The notes under the pieces are model-generated. The model did not search any database, was not told the origin of the DNA, and saw only the letters and a program-made list of their open reading frames with translations. The translations under genes and the position numbers were made by a program. A stretch of DNA of 64,000 bases from Chaetoceros tenuissimus (Eukaryota; Bacillariophyta; Thalassiosirophyceae; Chaetocerotales; Chaetocerotaceae), in the NCBI GenBank assembly GCA_021927905.1, contig BLLK01000045.1, positions 3,596,001 through 3,660,000 on the forward strand, read 5' to 3'. Of this stretch, positions 11,101-22,419 are shown piece by piece (position 1 is the first letter of the stretch; every line of letters begins with the position of its first letter).

Positions 11101-11319
11101 ATCTTTGCAGTTCTAGTTTTGGCTTCTCCAATTATTCTCATATTTGGCCTTCTTTCAGGAGGTAAGAGCTTGCCTCACGAGTTCAAGGCATTTCTATTTG
11201 GACCTATTGATGCAAAGAAACATTTCGAAACGAACCAGAAAGAGATTCAAAAAGAAATCGATGATCTTAGAGATGAGGTGAAAAAGAACCAAGCAGAAAT
11301 TTTAGCTCTTTTGCAATAA
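8141..11319 (+). CDS. Ankyrin-repeat TRP-like ion channel, copy 1 (1033 residues, one intron)
   Basis: Predicted membrane cation channel with a cytoplasmic ankyrin sensor. Exon 1 is 8141-10234 and exon 2 is 10312-11319. The 77-bp GT-AG intron lies in phase 0 and joins ALES to ITKRLLPF. Residues about 150-560 hold tandem ankyrin-like repeats (LHYACR, LHHACANN, LHVACS). Hydrophobic segments near 587-605 and 620-685 are followed in exon 2 by one near 702-722, a re-entrant pore stretch (YFQSFAMLLSGDF, about 757-769) and a last helix ending LLNILIAVVNDSF, as in TRP and related Ion_trans channels. The C-terminus is a coiled coil. A conserved N-terminal motif KPEKGRSMWDLTAE is shared with copy 3. 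Compared with copies 2 and 3, a GAA-to-TAA change removes the last nine residues. Gating stimulus and ion selectivity are unknown. Confidence 0.85.
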
Positions 11320-11405
11320 ATAAAGAAGGTCCCTGTTGAATGTTAAATAAGCACGAGGTCTTACGGTATCCATAGAAATAAATGCGAAGAAATCAAATTA
11401 TATCT

Positions 11406-12592
11406 TTACAGTACAACTACTTCTGCATCTTCGTCCAGTGCATATCTAGCAGCATTGACAATTGTCTTGGCATCTTCAACAAAGTTTCTCCGTAATTCCT
11501 CTTTATCAATACTTTGAATTTTTTCTAAGGTATCCTTGAGAAATGTTTGAACCATGTAAGACTGTTTGACTAACAGTTGTTTTGGTGACTGAATGGATTC
11601 TGCTCCTTGTAGTCTTTCCTTCTTCTTGATTGAAGTGGAACTTATTGTATCCATCCCAGCATCTTTCTCGATGGAGGTATTAGCAAGAGTCTGGTCTCCA
11701 TCATCTTCATCTTCGCTACTATAAGAAGAAGCTGATTTGTCGTCTTTGTTCATAACCTCTTCTTCTTGCAATGCTGTAATGAAAGCGGTAGGATTTTCTC
11801 TTGTATTCACAGCTTTTGTATCACTTGAGCTAGAGCGATGCCCTACTATAGTTTCAGTTGGATTTGCATCAGCTCTCTGGATGCCTGTCAGACCAAGCGG
11901 TAGCCTCATGAACCCACGATCAACCATTCCCAAAACGATTGATAATACCCCCACTACTATTGCACTTGTACGTAATAACTTCCGCCTCTTTCTACGACGA
12001 ATAACATCTCCATCTCCGTCGGGACCGATCCCTGAAGCAATGATGGAATGAGGATATGCGGACTCCAAAGCAAGTCTATTCTTCTTACTCTTGAGATCGC
12101 CGCTCTTTGTTTGTACTTCTTGCGATTTTGATGCATTCTTTTTTCTCCTTTTCGAAGAAATATCTGATTCAATGAAAGGTGCAGTAGCCCAGGCTTGAGG
12201 CTCATGTAGCATATTCACTACATTGGAAGAGTCCAGTAACTCATGAATGGTATCTGCATCGAAATATTTTCTCGATATGTCCAGTACTTTCCGAGGAGGC
12301 ACTCGTCGCCTAAAAGAAGTAGTGAGTTAGTATATGACCAATCCTTGCAATTCATCCTTGCACTTCTAACTTACATGAATTTCACTGCCAAATCAATCAA
12401 CTCTTGAAATGGAACTTTTGTCCCGTCACTGCAACCACTCAAAAGAGATTCCGAAGTCAAACTAGGAGCTACACTATCATCGTCAAATCCTAGGCCACCT
12501 TCTTCTTTGTAAACATCTTGCGACATGATACTTCCATCAAATCTCATGTCATCATCATCGACACAGACACTACCGCAACTTCCTTGATCACA
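11406..12592 (-). pseudogene. 3' fragment of a TBC-domain RabGAP gene, duplicate 1
   Basis: This matches the last part of the complete TBC gene at 19549-22059. It contains the end of the middle exon (12591-12375), the same 65-bp intron (12374-12310) and the whole last exon (12309-11406) with the hydrophobic segment (SAIVVGVLSIVLGMV). The catalytic TBC region is absent. Homology stops around 12591, inside the GATCAC stretch, where sequence of the second channel gene begins. The reading frame of what remains is open. It has no promoter or start of its own, so it is most likely a non-functional duplication remnant, although antisense transcription over it is possible. Confidence 0.85.
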
Positions 12593-12614
12593 GAAAGATG
12601 AAGACCCTTTTGAT

Positions 12615-15537
12615 ATGCTTGCTCAAACTTTCATTAAGCTTGGAATTTCAAGCAAGTTTGCAATGTGGTTTCAACAAAGTGCTTGGGACGAAGTCAGGGC
12701 AGTTCTTTTTCCTGGTGGCCCCTTGCCTCCAGAGTATAGACTTTCTGAAGCAGAATTGTACCTTGCTCTGCAAAACAAAGATGGTGATGGAGATAACCTT
12801 CTCCAAGTAGCTCTATTTAAAGGCGCTCCCACCGATATTCTTCTACGTCTAATTGAAGTTGGAGGAAAGGAAGTAGTCGAAGCGCAAAATAAAAGTCAGC
12901 AAAATTCTCTCCACTATGCTTGCCGTTATGATGTCAAAGTTGAAGTTGTAGATAAGCTTTTGGATGGAATGGACCAAAACTTCATCTCGATTACAGATGA
13001 AGATCAAATGAATGCTCTTCATTATGCATGTTCGTACCTTGCTCATGTTGATATTATCAAGCTACTCCTAGAAAAGGGAGAAAATGGACTTATTTCTGAG
13101 GTAGACGAAGATGGATTCACCCCTTTGCATTTTGCTTGTCGCGCTGGTGCTGACGAAAATGTCGTCAAACTACTTCTCGAAAAAGGTCCGGATAATTTGG
13201 TTTTCATGAAGACAGAGCAGAATTGGAGTGCTCTTCATCATGCATGTGCTAACAATGCGTCAGCCAATGTTGTAAAGATGCTAGTCAATAAAGGTGGAAT
13301 TCAGCTCATTGAAATGAAGAATGATGAGTGCTATACAGGTTTATACTATTCCTCTGTGACAAACGACGATTCTGAAGTGCTCATTACCTTACTTGACTCC
13401 CTTGGTCAAGAAAAGATTCAAAGTGATGAAGTTGTCAATGCCTTGTTCTTAGCCTGTGCACGAGGAGCGCCTGCACAAATGATACGGCCATTCTTCAAGG
13501 GGAAAGGGATAAAAAATCTCTCTCATCGAAGAGCGAATAATCAGTCAATTCTTCATGTTGCTTGCTCAAACAGAGAAGTGAAGCTTGATACAGTACAGTT
13601 GCTGATAAAGTTAGGTGTAAAGCGATTAATCAATTCTCAGGATGGAAGTGGAGCAAATGTTCTCCACTACTGTGTTAAAGAGGGTGGGAGGGATGAAATT
13701 GTAGAGGCTCTACTTGTTGCAGGTGATTTTACTGGAAATCTCATCCAATGTAGAGATCATCACAAATGCAATGTCCTACATGGCCTTCGATCAAGTACTC
13801 CCCTAGATGTCATTGACCGCCTGGTACAACGAGGAAATAATAGTTTGCTCTGCTTTCAAATAGATGGAGATGGAGACCTACCTCTGGATAATCTACTCCA
13901 TAGAAATGCTGACTATCCAGACAAACAAATTCTTCATATTCAAGACATTATGTATGAAAATGACAAAACTGGGGAGACTATTCAACACGCCACGTTGAAA
14001 AGCATTAAAGATCTTCCAAGTGATCAGCAAGCTGTTGCTTTGAGAGGGAAATACATACGAAGTGCATTAAATTATCACACAATCAAGCCTCTTTCCCTTT
14101 ATTTCATGATGCTCGATATTATTTTCCAGCTACTGACAATCTGGACATTTTCGTTCGAGATGAAAAGGGACATGGATATGAGTACAGGGCGAAAGGTAGT
14201 TGTCGCTGTTTGCTTCGCGTGGTTACTTATACGCGCATACGACTTGGTTGATGTGTTGCAACTTATTCTTCTTGGATTAACGATAATTTCTATGATTCTT
14301 GATTTTTCAGAAGATTTCTCACTTTATCTACTCATCATATGCATCGGTGTATCTTGGCTCAGATTTGTATTCGTCTTCAGTAACGTTATCTATCGAGTTA
14401 AGGTTTTTGTTAGTGCATTAGAATCGGTGAGTTTAGCTGTTATTACTTTTCCCACAATTCAGTTTATCGTATTGACTCATTCTTTTGCACCATAACAATC
14501 AGATTACAAAACGCCTTCTTCCTTTTATATTTGTAACAGTTTTCATCGTGATGGCCTTCGCACATATGTTTCATGCCGTTGGACCACCTTTAGACATCTC
14601 TTGTCCCACTGGTACCTTGGAAGAGATCCAAACGAATGATTATCAATCAGGAGGATGGGTTTGTAGCCTCAACGACTCTTATTTTCAATCATTTGCTATG
14701 CTATTGAGTGGAGATTTCTTATTCTTCGACAAACCAATGGGTTTATGGTCGGCATTAACTTTGATCTTTGCAATCGTTATTGGTATCGTGCTACTAAACA
14801 TCCTTATTGCTGTTGTTAATGATTCTTTTGTAAAGGTGGAAGAGAACAGTGACGATGTCTTTTGGCTTGGTAGGCTCAAATTTATCTTCAAAGTTCAAAA
14901 TATTTTGAGGAACTTGAACTTAATGCGTAAAGATGAGGAAATTCTATTATTACTGAAAGTAGGGTTAGGAATTGGAAATTTAAAAAGCAAGCCAACAAGA
15001 AGAATGTTTTCTCATTGGGATACAAGAGATATTGATGATTGGAAAGTTTTCGATCCATTATGTTGGAAACTCTTGTATTGGTTCGAAACTGGCGATATGC
15101 CTGAAGATGAAAGTGGTAAGCAAGTTCCTATGTTGACTATGAAGCAAAGACTTTTGGCGTTCTTCAAGGTTGCAGAGTGGAATGAGATCATTCCACCGTC
15201 AAAAGGAATGGTAAAAGTGATAGCTGGTACTCATCGCAGAGATGAGCTAAAGGGTGCGAAGAAATGGACGTCAAGACTATTTTCCTTGATAATTTTCGCA
15301 ATTCTAGTTCTGGCTTCTCCAATTATTCTCATAGTTGGCCTTCTTTCTGGAGGTAGGCTCTTGCCTCACGAGTTCAAGGCATTTCTGTTTGGACCTATTG
15401 ATGCAAAGAAACATTTCGAATCGCAACAGAAAGAGATTCAAAATGAAATCGATGATCTTAGAGATGAGGTAAAGAAGAACCAAGCAGAAATTTTAGCTCT
15501 TTTGCAAGAAATAAAGAAGGTCCCTGTTGAATGTTAA
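12615..15537 (+). CDS. Ankyrin-repeat TRP-like ion channel, copy 2 (5'-truncated, 948 residues)
   Basis: Exon 1 is 12615-14426, the intron is 14427-14502 (76 bp, GTGAGT...CAG) and exon 2 is 14503-15537. The ankyrin array, the six hydrophobic segments, the pore stretch LLSGDF and the coiled-coil tail ending EIKKVPVEC are all intact. The 5' end is not. Sequence matching the other copies (KDEDPF.MLAQ) begins right after the junction with the TBC fragment near 12591, and an in-frame TGA stands at 12585. About 90 N-terminal residues, including the KPEKGRSMWDL motif, and the native promoter are lost. Met at 12615 is the first in-frame start. It may be silent or may use an accidental promoter, but the open frame argues that truncation was recent or the product is tolerated. 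It is closer to copy 1 than to copy 3. Confidence 0.75.
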
Positions 15538-15601
15538 AATTAAGAACGAGGTCTTACTTCAGTATCCATAGAAATAAATGTGAAGAAATAAAATTTTATC
15601 T

Positions 15602-16041
15602 TTACAGTACAACTACTTCTGCATCTTCATCCAATGCCTATCTAGCAGCATTGACAATGGTTTTGGCATCTTCAACAAAGTTTCTACGTAATTCCTCTTT
15701 ATCAATACTTTGAATTTTGTCTAAAGTATCCCTGAGAAATGTTTGAACTATGTACGACTGTTTGACTAACAGTTGTTTTGGTGACTGGATAGATTCTGCT
15801 CCCTGCACTTTTTCCTTCTTCTTGATTGAAGTGGAACTTATTGTATCCATCTCAGCTTCTTTCTCGATTGAGGTAGTAGCAAGAGTCTGGTCTTTACCAT
15901 CCTCATCTTCGCTACTATAAGAAGAAACTGATTTGTCGTCTTTGTCTATAACCTCTTCTTCTTGCGACTTTTTAATGAAAGCGGTAGGATTATTTCTTGT
16001 ATTCACAGCTTTTATATCGCTTGAGCTAGAACGATGCCCTA
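15602..16041 (-). pseudogene. Last-exon fragment of the TBC gene, duplicate 2
   Basis: This is a shorter remnant of the same TBC gene. Only about 440 bp of the last exon remain, ending abruptly after CGATGCCCTA near 16041. Relative to the other two copies, a TAT codon has become TAG at 15638-15640, cutting the last ten residues. It resembles duplicate 1 (GAESIQSPKQLLVKQSY) more than the complete gene (GSEFIQSPKQPVFKQSH). It is a clear pseudogene fragment. Confidence 0.87.
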
Positions 16042-16368
16042 GAACGAAAGTTTTATCGATGCTTCTCATGGTGGCTTGGTGTATTCATTTTTGAAGAACA
16101 GGAAAGAATAAAATTGCAAATTGACAACGGATAAATAACTGTAGTAATCAGGATGAGAACCGTGAGAAGCCAGAAGAGGGTTCGGATTGTAACGAAAAAA
16201 TATTGCATGAAGTATTTGGTATTCAGGATAATGAACGTAGTGATCGATCGATGTAGTAACTGAGAAGGAGAGTAGGTAATAGTGAGGATCAATTTTAGAG
16301 ATACACACTTTCATAACAAGAATAAAAAAACTACTAGCTATACTGTAAAAGAAAAATACTGTACTCCA
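16042..16368 (+). promoter_or_regulatory. 5' region of the third channel gene
   Basis: AT-rich, stop-containing sequence between the TBC remnant and the ATG at 16369. It shares ATTGCATGAAGT and CATAACAA with the 5' region of channel copy 1, so it is probably the ancestral promoter region of this family. No TATA element can be called with confidence. Confidence 0.4.
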
Positions 16369-19300
16369 ATGTCCGAGCCTTCAAAGGAAGAACAGTTTCA
16401 GGAAGATGTTCTCGATTGCCAAGATGATTCTGACCATACCGTTGATGAGGAAAAAGGAAGCAAAAATATTATGAAGCCAGAGAAGGGTCGTTCTATGTGG
16501 GATTTAACTGCAGAGGATGAGGAAGATGAAGACCCTATTAAGATGCTTGCTCAAGCTGTGATGAAGCTTGAAAGTTTTAAGAAGTTTGCAATTTGGTTTC
16601 AAGAAAGTGCATGGCATGAGGTGCGAGAAGTTCTTTTTTCTCCAGATTGCCAGATATCAGATGAAGAACTTAGAAATTTACTTGAAGTAAAAGACGGTGA
16701 CGGGGATAACATTCTTCAGGTTGCTTTGTATAAAGGTGCTCCTACGGATATTGTATTACGCCTCATCGAGGTAGGTGGAAAAGAAGTAGTTAAAGCACCA
16801 AATAGGAGTCAGCAAACTTCTCTCCACTATGCTTGCCGTTATGATCCCAAATTTCAAGTTGTAGAGAAGCTTTTACATGGAATGGATCAAGATTTTATTT
16901 CTTTAAAGGATGAGGATGACATGAATGCTCTTCATTATGCTTGCTCTTTCCTTGCTGATCTTGATGTTGTGAAGCTACTCCTAGAAAAAGGGGGACACGA
17001 ACTCATCTCTGAGATAGACGAAAATGGATTCACCTCTTTGCATTTTGCTTGTCGTGCTGGTACAGACGAGAATGTTGTCCAACTCCTTCTAAATGAAGGT
17101 CCTGAGGATCTAGTCTTTCAGCAGACGTACCAAAACTGGAGTGCACTTCATCATGCATGTGCTAACAACGCTTCAGCCAATATTGTAAAGATGCTTGTCA
17201 ACAAAGGAGGAATTTATCTCATTGAGATGAAGAATAAAGAGAACTATACATGTTTATACTACACTTGTTTGACAAGCGATGATCCATTAGTTCTTATATT
17301 CTTACTTGATACTCTCGGTCAAGAAAATATTCAAAGTGATGAAGTTGTCAATGCCTTGTTCTTAGCGTGTGCACGAGGTGCTCCTGCACAAATGATACGA
17401 CCATTCTTCAAGGGAGAAGGGATAACAAATCTTTCTAGTCGAAGAAGTAATAATCAGTCAATTCTTCATGTTGCTTGTTCAACGCAAGAGGTAAAACTTG
17501 ATACAGTACAGGAGCTCATCAAGTTAGGGGGCAAACGATTAGTCAACTTACAAGATGAAGACGGAGAAAATGTACTTCACTATTGCGTAAGAGCAGGTGT
17601 AAGTAATGAAATAGTAGAGGCTTTGGTTAATGCAGATGACTTTATAGGAAGTCTTGTTCGATGCAAAAATAATAAAAAGTGCAACGTGTTCCATTTGATT
17701 CGATCAAGAACTCCTTTGGAAGTAATTGACCACCTTCTTCGAGGCAATAATGTTGATCAAGGTGCTAATATAGACCTCTGCTTTCAATCAAATAAAAATG
17801 GAGACCTTCCTCTTGACAACATGATTAATAGATCTGAACTACCAGAGAAACAGATTTTTCATATTCAAGACATTATGTTTGATAACGATGAAGACGGATA
17901 TTTGCTGCCATTTCGCACATTGAAAAACATCCGATTGTTACCGAGACCTCAGCAAGAACTTATTTGCCGAGGTAAATATATTCGAAGTGCATTGAATCAT
18001 CTCTCTATCAAGCCTGTCGCAATATACCCTATGATTTTTGATATCCTCTTTCAGCTATTAAGTATATGGATATTTTCTTTCGAGGTAAATGGAAATATAT
18101 TGGACATCAAATCAGAGGTAAAGTACTTGAGCTATGTTTGCTGTGCATGGAATTTACTCCATGTACGCACAAGTCTCGTTAATTTCATGCAGCTATCTCT
18201 TTTTGGTACATTTATTTATTCTTTACATTCTGAGTTGCCCAAGGAGTCATTTGTTACTCTCATCATTTTTTGTATTGGAGTGACATGGTTCAGATTCATA
18301 TACATCTGCAGCATCGTCAATTATAAAGCCAAGGTATTTATCAGTGCTCTTGAATTGGTGCGTAACAATTTGGTACTATTACACTTTAAGCATTGCTACA
18401 AATACTGACTTTTATTTCTACAATGGAAAGATTACAAGGAGTCTTATTCCGTTTCTTATAGTGACTGCCTTCATTGTAATGGCTTTTGCTCATATGTTCC
18501 ACGTATTGGGACCTCCTTCCGGAATTTATTGTCCAGCTTCTGCAATGGAAAATCTTGAACACAGTGAATATCAGGCTGGAGGCTGGAGCTGTCAATTAAA
18601 AGACTCATACTTCCAATCATTCGCAATGCTATTAAGTGGCGACTTTTTATTTTTCGAGAAACCGAACGGAAAATGGTCTGCGATAACTTTTATTTTTGCA
18701 ATCGTGATTGGTATTGTTATGCTGAACGTCCTTATTGCTGTTGTGAATGATTCACTGGTGGAAAATCAGAGAAGAAGTCAAGATGGATTTTGGCTCGGAC
18801 GACTTGACTTTTTGTGTTCTATCAACGATATATCGCGATTTATATCTTTCAGAGATGGCTTTAGGTATGAAGAAAGGGAAAACATCATGACCATTCTAAA
18901 ATTGTTGCCAGAACATGGAAAGCTCAAATATAAGCCATCGAGGGGAATCTTTTCACATTGGGATACAAGAGATATTGATAATTGGAAAGTTTTCGATCCA
19001 TTATGTTGGAAACTGTTGTATTGGTTCGAAAATGGTGATATGCCTTTCGATGACAATTACGACAAATTTCCGATGCTAACTTTGAAGCAAAGAGTTTTGG
19101 GATTTTTCAAAGTTGCAGTGTGGAATGAAATAATTCCTCCATCATTGGGGATGGTCAAAGTTGTAGCTGGTACTCATCGTAGAGAAGAGCTCAAAGGAAT
19201 GAGGAAGAAGTTCTCCTCAGAACTTATTTGTGGACTAATCTCCTTATCTGTTGTTCTGGCTTCACCAATAATCTTTGCACTAGGTCTCCTTTCTGGAGGA

Positions 19301-19486
19301 AAGTTGTGGCCACATAAGTTCAAGAAGTTATTTCTGTTTGGTCCTATTGATGCAAAAAAGCATTTCGATTCAAAAAAGAAAGAAATGCAAAATGAAATCG
19401 ATGATCTTAGAGATGAGGTGAAAAACAACCAAGCAGAAATTTTAGCTCTTTTGCAAGAAATAAAGAAGGTCCCTGTTGAATGTTAA
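16369..19486 (+). CDS. Ankyrin-repeat TRP-like ion channel, copy 3 (1014 residues, one intron)
   Basis: Exon 1 is 16369-18357, the intron is 18358-18430 (73 bp) and exon 2 is 18431-19486. The start is set at the ATG followed by SEPSKEE, matching the acidic N-terminus of copy 1; no ATG lies further upstream in frame. Residues about 30-50 contain the shared KPEKGRSMWDLTAE motif, then ankyrin-like repeats, then the channel domain with pore stretch AMLLSGDF and final helix VMLNVLIAVVNDSL. The tail has a charged coiled coil and ends EIKKVPVEC. The membrane region between the first and fourth segments is the most divergent of the three copies, so copies 1 and 2 form the younger pair. The complete TBC gene lies convergent downstream. 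Confidence 0.87.
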
Positions 19487-19548
19487 AGAAGGACAGAGCT
19501 GTCCGGTATACATAAAAATAAGTGTTGAAGAAATCGACTTTATGTTAT

Positions 19549-22059
19549 CTATAACACAACCACCTCTGCATCTTCGTCTAATGCATATCTAGCAGCATTA
19601 ACGATTGTCTTGGCATCTTTTAAAAGGGAATTGCGCAATTTCTCTTGATCAATACTTTGAAATTTCTCTAAAGCGTCCTTGAAAAATGTTTGAAGTGTGT
19701 GGGATTGTTTGAATACCGGTTGCTTTGGTGACTGGATAAATTCTGATCCTTGTAGACTTTCCTTCTTCTTGATAGAGGTGGATGCCGTTTTATCTAGCTT
19801 GGCTTCTTTCTCTATTGAGGTAGCAGTAAGAATCTGGCCCTTGTCTCCTTCATCTTCGCTATTACTACTATCAGAAGAAACTGAATGAACTTCGCTTTTC
19901 ACATCCTCTTCATCTAGCAATCTTGTCATGAATGCAGTAGACTGTATTTTCTTAGCTTTTGCATCGCTTGAGCTTAAGCGATACCCTACAGTAATCTCAG
20001 TTGTTTTTGCATTAGCTCTTTGAAAGCCTGTTAGACCAAGCGGAAACTTCATGAACCTACGATCAACCATTCCCAAAAGGATTGATAATACCCCCACTAC
20101 TATTGCACTTGTACGTAATAACTTCCGCCTCTTTCTACGTCGAATCACATCTCCATCCCCGTCAGGACCAATACCACTAGCAATGATGGAATGAGGATAT
20201 GCAGACTCCAATGCAAGTCTATTCTTCTTACTTCTGACATCGCCGCTCTTTGTTTGTACTTCATGCGATCTTGATACATTCTTTTTTCTCCTTTTCGAAG
20301 AAATGTCTGATTCAATGAAAGGTGCAATTGCCCAGGCTTGAGGCTCGTGTAGCATATTGACTGCATTAGATGAGTCTAGTAACTCATGAATAGTATCTGC
20401 ATCGAAATTTTTTCTTGATATGTCCAGTACCTTACGAGGAGGTACTCGGCGCCTATGTGAAGTAATTAGTCAGCATATCACATACATCTAATACCAATCC
20501 TTGCACTTCTTACTTACATGAATTTCACTGCCAAATCAATCAATTCTTGAAATGGAACTTTTGTCCCATCACTACAACCACTCAATAGAGACTCGGAAGT
20601 CAAACTAGGCGCTACACTATCATCGTCAAATCCAAGGCCACCTTCTTCTTTATAAACATCTTGCGACATGATACTACCATCAAAACTCATGTCATCATCA
20701 TCGACACAGACACTACCGCAACTTCCTTGATCACCTTGAGAAGTAGGAGTAGGCACAACTGCATACTCCTTATAGCTACAACTATTCAAAGGTAACCCAG
20801 CCAAAACACGATGAAGAGACGCAAAATCCGGATCCGCATTCAAAATCTCCATACGATTACTAGGATGCAACATCATGGCAACACTGACATAGATTGGCAT
20901 AAGCGGATGACTTGCAATAAACAAATCAAAAAGTCTCTTGACCAATGCCGTATCTCTCAAATCATGACTGAACCAAGTAATAATCCAAGGTAAACAAAAG
21001 AATGGTTCCATATCACAATCCATCAAATGTTGATGTACCTCCGGATCTAAATGTTTCACCAATGGAAAGACAATCAACCGTAATGCTTTTGTCAGAGATT
21101 CAAAATTATCCTGCATCATATCCGCCAAATGTGAATGAGACAAAATGGCCAAAACTTTGGTGGAAAGTTCCAATCCCATGGCTTGTGCTGTATTCTTGGC
21201 TTGAAGCTGTATATCCTCACTTTTGGTATTACTACTGTTGTACTTGCCTCTACCACCCAATACATTCAATACAATACAGGATATATCATGATAACCCTGA
21301 TAATACCTCAATTTCACATCTTCAGTATAACTCTGTATCAAAGTCAAGTTAATAAAATTCAATAAACGATTTTGTTTCTTTTTCAACAACAATTTGACTT
21401 TTTTCTTGTATTTTTTTCGCAATGTGTTGCGTTTGACTCGTTGTGATCCAGTTAATAAATGCCATGTACATCTTGCTGTATCGAGGCTAATTTGTTGTGA
21501 ATCGAGGCAGGATGCCATGATTGTATTTTTAAAGGATGAGACGGAACTTGGTGCAATGACGGATAGAGATGGAGGTGCTATCGTTTCTAAAGAGGAGGAT
21601 GTGTGTTCTTCTTCTTGGTTGGCTTCGGAGATGCCGACTAATTTCGGCCAGGCCTTTTCTCGCAAATCGTCTAAATAAAGAGATGAGGAGATGAAATGTA
21701 AGTAAACAAGGATATATAGGTACACTACAACATATCTTCTTCTTCTTATGTATCTTCTTCTTCTTACCTGAAATAAGACCTCCATCAGTGACACATAATT
21801 CTCTCAAAGCCCAAAGATCAATTTCTGGCTGACTCAAGACATCCATAATCTGCTTCTCTTTTGGATGAAGACTCTTCTTGACTGGAGATGGCTGCTCTTT
21901 GGCAGATTTCTTCGTAGGAGACACAACATTTGAAGTCTTGATGGTGAGTGGAATTCCTTCATCTGCTGGGATGCTTCGTTTATATGTCGGAGGCAGCTTG
22001 TTGGCTTTATTGGGAATCTTTCTTCGGCGAGCATTGGAAGGAGGTAAAGGAGGCGGCAT
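19549..22059 (-). CDS. TBC-domain Rab GTPase-activating protein, TBC1D20/Gyp8-like (782 residues, three exons)
   Basis: Exons are 22059-21768, 21670-20518 and 20452-19549, with introns of 97 and 65 bp. Frame is kept across both junctions (LIS|DDLREKAW and VKF M|RRVPP). TBC proteins accelerate GTP hydrolysis by Rab GTPases with an Arg and a Gln finger. Both are visible: ISLDTAR (Ile158, Asp161, Arg164; IxxDxxR) and YYQGYHD (Tyr220, Gln222; YxQ). The YYQGYHD form and a single C-terminal hydrophobic segment (SAIVVGVLSILLGMV) resemble TBC1D20/Gyp8, which act on Rab1/Ypt1 at the ER. That assignment is an inference. The N-terminal 95 residues are basic and Pro-rich, and the last exon is otherwise charged and low-complexity. 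Its 3' portion is duplicated twice upstream between the channel genes. Confidence 0.88.
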
Positions 22060-22419
22060 CTTGTTGATCTGTGATTAGGTGTATCAACCGGCTTCTTCTG
22101 AAGGATGGAATGTTTCAATTGAATGTAATTGGATAGAAAGTGTATCTTTTGTCTTGCAACGAAAGTACCGTTGTGAAATTTCAATTTGAATCAGTGTCAA
22201 TAGCACCAAAAATGAATAGAAAACGGCTAATTTTAAAGGATTATAACGCTTATAAACCGTTACATTTCTATTTTGAATGAGAAAAGCAAAATAATGCCTC
22301 GAGTAAATGTATCTAAAGCACTACCTACTTTGAGCACAACAATACAGAATATGAGTGTCATCTTTCTAGTATATAATATATATGAATCTATGTTAAAGCT
22401 AAAATGTTTCTTCTCAGAG
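22060..22419. other. Intergenic spacer, nothing recognised
   Basis: AT-rich sequence between the TBC gene start and the end of the next - strand gene. It should contain the TBC promoter. No coding or structural element was identified. Confidence 0.5.

Noticed and set aside
16282-16368. Upstream start for channel copy 3
   Set aside because: The frame is open there, but it begins with GTG, and the ATG at 16369 matches the N-terminus of copy 1.
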